A stretch of 15,386 nt of DNA from Desulfobacteraceae bacterium (GTDB lineage: Bacteria > Desulfobacterota > DSM-4660 > Desulfatiglandales > HGW-15). Position numbers and translations under genes: made by a program. The stretch is taken from the NCBI GenBank assembly GCA_003819975.1, contig RPPU01000028.1, positions 1 to 15,386 on the forward strand. The letters run 5' to 3'. The notes under the pieces were generated by a model, which saw nothing but the letters and a program-made list of their open reading frames with translations, did no database searches and was not told where the DNA came from. This document shows, one piece after another, positions 12,380 through 15,386 of the stretch (position 1 is the stretch's first letter; each line of letters opens with the position of its first letter).

Positions 12380-13192
12380 TTAGTTATTTTTTAATTTAAT
12401 TTTTTTAGCATTCTTATTCGCTAATTTTTTAATTGATTCTTCTGGTGGTAAATTTTCCGGCATTGTTCCTCCGAGTTTTTTAATCACATTTCTAACTTCA
12501 CATCCTACATTCCGATGGGTCTCTATAGCGGATTTTTCGATATTTATTTTATCCCGAACAAGCTTTTCTTCAGTTTGGGTAATTCTAAATTCATTAGCCG
12601 CTAATTCTGTTCTTCCCGCTCGATCCAACAAGTTTTCTTTTTCAAGTATCCCCTTTCTTTTTTTTATACTAGCCAATCCCATTTCATATAATCCTTGATA
12701 GCCTGCATCTTGAAATAACGCATATCTTTGAACTCCTGCTTTTTTAGCCGTGCTTGCTAAACTTTTATTTGCTTTTTTTACACGTTCTCTAAGCTGGACT
12801 CTCTTTTCTCGATCGGTTAATCGATCTGAAATTTCCTGACGCCTTGTTTGAATAGCGAAATATGTTTGGGCTGTTCCTATTTCCGGTTTCCTTGAATCGC
12901 CATTCATACCTATTAAATAACACGCATATCTCGTCAAATAATAATCTTTAACTTTTCTATTTACCCCACTACCAATCAAAACCATTTTCGTGACGTCACG
13001 AAAATGGTTGTTGGGATCCACTCCCGTGCTTTCACATGCCATATGTGCCTTTTGGATAACTTTATCAAAGTGTTCCCATTCTGAATAACCTAATATGGCA
13101 TAAATATCTCTCGCCATCCAATATTCGCCGCCTTTTGCGGTAAGTTTCTTAACTTTATCTAATTCACTGATTATATTATTTAAATTCTCCAA
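12380..13192 (-). CDS. dinD: DNA-damage-inducible protein D
   Basis: The 270 residues (274 in E. coli) align along the full length with DinD as I remember it. Matches include YWMARDIYAILGYSEWEHF at about 24-42 (a BRO-N-like fold), HFRDVTKMVLIGSG, LTRYACYLIGMNGDSRKPEI, AQTYFAIQTRRQE, YQGLYEMG, TELAANEFRITQTEEKL and KKLGGTMPENLPPEESIK near the end. E. coli DinD is SOS-induced and inhibits RecA-promoted strand exchange. The start is TTG at 13192, after AGGAGG with 9-nt spacing, which implies modest translation. No canonical LexA box (GAACN4GTTC or CTGTN8ACAG) is visible upstream; instead a 16-bp palindrome abuts the ribosome binding site. The coding sequence contains a 30-bp perfect palindrome. 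It is AT-rich and inserted within the hcp/ferredoxin/cupin set. Confidence 0.95.
   Translation of the reverse strand: MENLNNIISELDKVKKLTAKGGEYWMARDIYAILGYSEWEHFDKVIQKAHMACESTGVDPNNHFRDVTKMVLIGSGVNRKVKDYYLTRYACYLIGMNGDSRKPEIGTAQTYFAIQTRRQEISDRLTDREKRVQLRERVKKANKSLASTAKKAGVQRYALFQDAGYQGLYEMGLASIKKRKGILEKENLLDRAGRTELAANEFRITQTEEKLVRDKINIEKSAIETHRNVGCEVRNVIKKLGGTMPENLPPEESIKKLANKNAKKIKLKNN
12980..13009. repeat. Perfect 30-bp palindrome inside dinD
   Basis: AACCATTTTCGTGAC (12980-12994) is followed directly by its exact reverse complement (12995-13009). There is no spacer and no mismatch. It encodes NHFRDVTKMV, a conserved part of DinD, so the gene is not interrupted. It contains the sub-palindrome CGTGACGTCACG. 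Confidence 0.95.
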
Positions 13193-13207
13193 TTATTGAC
13201 GCCTCCT

Positions 13208-13223
13208 ATTATAGATCTATAAT
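13208..13223. promoter_or_regulatory. Perfect 16-bp palindrome abutting the dinD ribosome binding site
   Basis: ATTATAGATCTATAAT is a perfect dyad with GATC at its centre. It is directly adjacent to the AGGAGG of dinD (13202-13207 on the minus strand). It could be an operator, or in mRNA a hairpin next to the ribosome binding site. Its TATAAT arm is too close to the ribosome binding site to serve as dinD's own -10. Confidence 0.6.
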
Positions 13224-13252
13224 CAACATACCATAAAAATTAATTTAATTCA

Positions 13253-13287
13253 ACCATATTTTTATTATTGACACCATATTTTTATTA
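13253..13287. repeat. 15-bp direct repeat overlapping a promoter
   Basis: ACCATATTTTTATTA occurs at 13253-13267 and 13273-13287, giving a 20-bp period (about two helical turns). The second copy begins at the last base of the -35 box and fills most of the promoter spacer, so it is placed to bind a repressor of the rightward gene. Confidence 0.7.
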
Positions 13288-13296
13288 CAGTATATT
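13268..13296 (+). promoter_or_regulatory. Strong sigma-70 promoter of the winged-helix gene
   Basis: TTGACA (13268-13273), a 17-bp spacer and TATATT (13291-13296) make a near-perfect promoter. Transcription would start near 13303, giving a leader of about 17 nt with AAGGAG before the ATG at 13320. Confidence 0.75.
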
Positions 13297-13319
13297 ATTT
13301 TAAAAAGGAGATCTGCCTT

Positions 13320-13748
13320 ATGAGTTTAAGGGGAAAATTTGAAGATAAGATCAAGAAAAAAGAATTGGAAATACAAGAATATGAAAATAAAATGAAAGAA
13401 GCCAAGGCTTATCTTCAAGCATTACAAGATGCGATAAAATTATTACCTCGGGAAAACCCGGTGAATCCCTTGAAATCAAATATTCTTCGACCTGGCAGTA
13501 ATATCGCAAAAACCTATGAATTTTTAAAAAAAACAGGCAAACCTATGCATGTAAATGACATATTAGACGCTATTGGCAAAAAAATATCCAATAAAGAAAA
13601 AATATCACTAAGTGGGTCTTTAGGATGGTATGTAAGGAGAAAGGAAATATTTTCACGGCCAGCCCCTAATACTTTTGGCTTGTTAAATACAGACGACTTG
13701 GAAGAGCCTCCGGAAGATTTTGGAATTGATGAAAAAAATGAAAATTAA
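13320..13748 (+). CDS. Coiled-coil plus winged-helix (HARE-HTH-like) protein
   Basis: The 142-residue protein has an N-terminal coiled coil at about 5-43 (KIKKKELEIQEYENKMKEA). It is followed by a winged-helix at about 60-125: IAKTYEFLKKTGKPMHVNDILDAIG, then SLSGSLGWYVRRKEIFSRPAPNTFGLL. The 'gkpmhv-xx-Il' helix and the final F-x-R-x-x-x-N-T-F-x-L strand are typical of the HARE-HTH class, which is found in RNA polymerase delta subunits, chromatin proteins and some restriction endonucleases; it binds DNA or mediates contacts. There is an acidic tail at about 127-142. It is divergent from dinD across a 127-bp control region and has the same AT-rich composition, so the two probably form one transferred cassette. 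It has no nuclease domain. Confidence 0.8.
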   Translation: MSLRGKFEDKIKKKELEIQEYENKMKEAKAYLQALQDAIKLLPRENPVNPLKSNILRPGSNIAKTYEFLKKTGKPMHVNDILDAIGKKISNKEKISLSGSLGWYVRRKEIFSRPAPNTFGLLNTDDLEEPPEDFGIDEKNEN

Positions 13749-13852
13749 ACAAATTTATCCTCTTTGAATTGATTATGGGAAATATTGATTTATAAGTTTT
13801 AATTCTTGAAATTGTTAACCATAGCTCATCAATTTTTTCTCTTTATCCTCAC

Positions 13853-14605
13853 CTATTTTAAAGCCGCCATCTTTTGCCGCTTCAGAATCCGGCCTTGAGC
13901 GCTGATGGTCACGACCTCCATGGGGACCGTTTTTTGAGCCTGCTGCATCCCTTTTTTCACGATCTTCGACAAAGCCGAGCAACACGGCACCTCCATGTCC
14001 AGGACCGTCACGCTCTTGATATTGGCGATCCTGAAAATCTCCTTGAATTTTTCCGCATAAGCCTCGGCATCGTCGAACTTGGGGCACCCGATCATGACCG
14101 CTTTGCCCGCTAAGAACTCCCGATGCAAATCGGGATAAGCGATTGGTACGCAATCGGCTACCACCAGCAAATCCGCGTTTTGCAGAAACGGCGCCTGGGG
14201 CGGTATCAGGCGGATCTGCACCGGCCAATGACTCAGGGCCGATTCCGTTTGCTGCCCGCCGCCGGCTGCCGGCTTTGCACCCGCCGGAACCTTGAAACTG
14301 CGGATCGGGGTTGACGGGCAACCGCAAGCCATGGGCGGCCCGGATTGCTCAGCTGCTTTCTTGGCTTGTAAATGCACATGCACTGCTTTTTCATCGAAAT
14401 CGTCCGCTTCGCGCTCCACAATGGTCAGCGCACTCATGGGGCATTCACCCAAACAGGCGCCCAAGCCGTCGCAAAACCGATCCGAAATCACGCGGGCTTT
14501 GTTGTTGCGGATTTCAATGGCCCCCTCGGCGCAGGCCGTCGCGCACTGGCCGCAGCCGTTGCAGAGTTCTTGGTCTATTTTGATGATCTTGCGTTTCGTT
14601 TTCAT
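13853..14605 (-). CDS. Ferredoxin-like 4Fe-4S protein of the hcp cluster
   Basis: The start is ATG at 14605 (MKTKRKIIKI) because GGAG lies 6 nt upstream; an in-frame ATG at 14635 lacks one. The 250-residue protein has an N-terminal ferredoxin domain. Cluster motif 1 is CNGCGQCATAC (Cys15, 18, 21, 25). Motif 2, CDGLGACLGECP (Cys45, 51, 55), has Leu48 where the second Cys of a classical motif would be. The C-terminal part (about 143-250) carries Cys94/96, Cys152, Cys174 in MIGCPKFDD and CC208-209 in EVPCCSALSKI, so further metal or redox sites are possible. This type is recurrently linked with hcp in anaerobes and probably supplies electrons to it. It lies 294 bp downstream of hcp on the same strand, with a strong 26-bp dyad upstream. 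Confidence 0.88.
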   Translation of the reverse strand: MKTKRKIIKIDQELCNGCGQCATACAEGAIEIRNNKARVISDRFCDGLGACLGECPMSALTIVEREADDFDEKAVHVHLQAKKAAEQSGPPMACGCPSTPIRSFKVPAGAKPAAGGGQQTESALSHWPVQIRLIPPQAPFLQNADLLVVADCVPIAYPDLHREFLAGKAVMIGCPKFDDAEAYAEKFKEIFRIANIKSVTVLDMEVPCCSALSKIVKKGMQQAQKTVPMEVVTISAQGRILKRQKMAALK

Positions 14606-14656
14606 GATATTCTCCGATCTATGACGAACTTTCAAGATTTATTCACCGCCCGCTGC

Positions 14657-14682
14657 AGGATGATACCGGACGGTATCATCCT
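14657..14682. promoter_or_regulatory. 26-bp operator-like dyad upstream of the ferredoxin-like gene
   Basis: AGGATGATACCG and CGGTATCATCCT are perfect reverse complements around a 2-bp centre (GA). It lies 52-77 bp upstream of the ATG at 14605. The core ATACCGxxCGGTAT resembles TetR-family operators. It does not resemble the TTGAC/GTCAA-type sites described for HcpR regulators. Confidence 0.65.
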
Positions 14683-14688
14683 TTGCTT

Positions 14689-14709
14689 GAGACGCAGAGA
14701 ACGCAAAGA
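14689..14709. repeat. Phrase repeat E, copy 1 (inverted relative to copy 2)
   Basis: GAGACGCAGAGAACGCAAAG is a degenerate copy of the widespread 'CGCAGAG' intergenic word. It opens the interval between the ferredoxin-like gene and hcp, with its inverted partner at 14865-14894. Confidence 0.6.
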
Positions 14710-14716
14710 TAATTTT

Positions 14717-14751
14717 TTTCTCTTTGTCGCTGAGAGGCCGACAAAGAGAAA
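14717..14751. repeat. Perfect 13-bp hairpin with 9-base loop
   Basis: TTTCTCTTTGTCG (14717-14729) pairs with CGACAAAGAGAAA (14739-14751). T-rich on the 5' arm and A-rich on the 3' arm on both strands, so it lacks the terminal T-tract of an intrinsic terminator. It would lie in the hcp-ferredoxin intergenic RNA, if transcribed. Confidence 0.7.
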
Positions 14752-14812
14752 GATATCCGCTTTTTTATCAGAATAAATTTTCAACCACATAATCTCCAAA
14801 AGCGCTGATTTG

Positions 14813-14846
14813 TTTTTACTTTACCCTTCTCAGGGTAAAGTAAAAA
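14813..14846. repeat. Perfect 14-bp hairpin with 6-base loop downstream of hcp
   Basis: TTTTTACTTTACCC (14813-14826) pairs with GGGTAAAGTAAAAA (14833-14846) around TTCTCA. It begins 54 bp after the hcp stop codon. As with the neighbouring hairpin, the T-tract precedes and the A-tract follows, the reverse of a terminator; it may instead mark the mRNA 3' end or protect it. Confidence 0.75.
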
Positions 14847-14864
14847 AATTAAAAATTAAATAAT

Positions 14865-14894
14865 CTCTGCGTACTCTGCGCCTCTGCGGTGAAA
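14865..14894. repeat. Phrase repeat E, copy 2
   Basis: Three CTCTGCG units (14865, 14874, 14882) end in GTGAAAT, just before the hcp stop codon. This is the well-known 'CTCTGCGxxCTCTGCG' intergenic word of environmental bacteria. Confidence 0.7.
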
Positions 14895-14899
14895 TCCTC

Positions 14900-15386
14900 T
14901 TATCCCAAAATCGCCTTCAGATCCTGCTCCGGCGTGGTGATCGGCTTGATCCCGAACGTCTTTACCAACACATCCAGCACATTAGGCGTGATAAAAGCCG
15001 GCAAACTCGGCCCGAGCCGGATGTCCTTGATGCCCAGATGCAGCAAAGTCAACAGGATCGCCACTGCTTTCTGCTCGTACCAGGACAAAACCATGGAAAG
15101 CGGCAGATCGTTGACCCCTACCTTAAAGGCATTAGCCAGCGCCACCGCGATCTGGATGGCGGAATAAGCGTCATTACACTGGCCGATATCCATCAGCCGC
15201 GGAATACCGCCGATAGCGCCAAGGTCCTTATCAAAGAAGCGGAACTTGCCGCAAGCCAGGGTCAGAACCACGCAATCTTTCGGCACCTGCTCCACAAAAT
15301 TAGTGTAGTAGTTGCGGCCCGGCTTGGCGCCGTCGCAGCCCGCCACCAAAAAGAAGTGCCGGATGGCTTTGCTTTTGACCGCATCG
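14900..15386 (-). CDS. hcp: Hybrid-cluster protein (hydroxylamine reductase), C-terminal part
   Basis: The gene ends at 14900 and runs off the right edge; 161 residues are visible. The iron-sulfur-oxygen hybrid-cluster ligands are present in order: the Cys of [14 protein letters not shown], the Cys of LACGKFRF, the Cys of [10 protein letters not shown], and the Glu-x-Lys of LSWYEQKAV. The typical end [23 protein letters not shown] is intact. Hcp reduces nitric oxide or hydroxylamine and protects anaerobes from nitrosative stress in the cytoplasm. Two 4Fe-4S or 2Fe-2S ligands at the N-terminus lie outside the window. It is upstream of the ferredoxin-like gene on the same strand. The conserved match is strong enough to use the gene name. 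Confidence 0.95.
   Translation of the reverse strand, partial: DAVKSKAIRHFFLVAGCDGAKPGRNYYTNFVEQVPKDCVVLTLACGKFRFFDKDLGAIGGIPRLMDIGQCNDAYSAIQIAVALANAFKVGVNDLPLSMVLSWYEQKAVAILLTLLHLGIKDIRLGPSLPAFITPNVLDVLVKTFGIKPITTPEQDLKAILG

Noticed and set aside
13193..13319. LexA (SOS) box upstream of dinD
   Set aside because: No GAACN4GTTC or CTGTN8ACAG match was found; only the AT-rich palindrome and direct repeats. A lineage-specific box cannot be excluded.
13815..14327. Minus-strand 170-residue open frame overlapping the ferredoxin-like gene
   Set aside because: It is a shadow in another frame, with a Gly/Arg/Ala-rich composition; the overlapping frame has clear cluster motifs.
14813..14846. Perfect hairpin as hcp terminator
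   Set aside because: The T-tract precedes the stem and A's follow it on both strands, opposite to an intrinsic terminator.

Overview
This looks like a chromosomal segment of an uncultivated, probably anaerobic Gram-negative bacterium. The evidence is a hybrid-cluster protein (Hcp) gene next to a ferredoxin-like gene, several secreted proteins with ordinary signal peptides, strong AGGAGG-type ribosome binding sites, a candidate sigma-54 promoter and intergenic 'phrase' repeats of the kind seen in many environmental genomes. The phylum cannot be resolved from the sequence. Almost everything is on the minus strand. No tRNA, rRNA, insertion sequence or CRISPR array was seen.

Layout, left to right. 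(1) 1-1780: a minus-strand sensory set. It has a V4R/XylR_N small-molecule-binding protein behind a candidate -24/-12 promoter, a 63-residue partner-like protein coupled to it, a doubtful 104-residue ORF, and the N-terminus of a PAS-domain signalling protein with its own TTGAAA-17-TATAAT promoter. (2) 1863-3770: a GNAT acetyltransferase and an HxlR-type regulator on the minus strand, divergent from an FMN-binding pyridoxamine-oxidase-like gene. The 440-bp divergent region holds a 4 x 23 bp minisatellite, a perfect 13-bp hairpin and a 14-bp palindrome. (3) 3803-6968: a secreted SMP-30/NHL-like beta-propeller whose signal peptide is one base out of frame at a T8 tract, a secreted protein of unknown family, and a 71-residue membrane protein. 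(4) 7053-8707: a visibly AT-rich island. A VapB-like antitoxin gene heads a three-gene minus-strand run (antitoxin, secreted protein, 205-residue unknown) and is divergent from a second ribbon-helix-helix gene. No toxin is recognisable, and both promoters carry the same short operator TTCA(A/T)TGA. (5) 8959-11306: proB-proA, overlapping by 7 bp, for proline synthesis. (6) 11887-15386: a minus-strand hcp, ferredoxin-like and cupin set, interrupted between ferredoxin and cupin by a second AT-rich insert. That insert carries dinD and a divergent coiled-coil/winged-helix gene.

How the parts may work together. Hcp, the ferredoxin-like protein and the cupin probably form an anaerobic nitrosative/oxidative-stress module; a 26-bp dyad lies upstream of the ferredoxin-like gene. 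The dinD/winged-helix pair looks like a compact DNA-damage or defence-type cassette with shared, repeat-rich control DNA and a 30-bp perfect palindrome inside dinD. The most promising candidates for something undescribed are the two solitary antitoxins with a shared operator, the dinD/winged-helix cassette, and the beta-propeller with a slippery signal-peptide junction.
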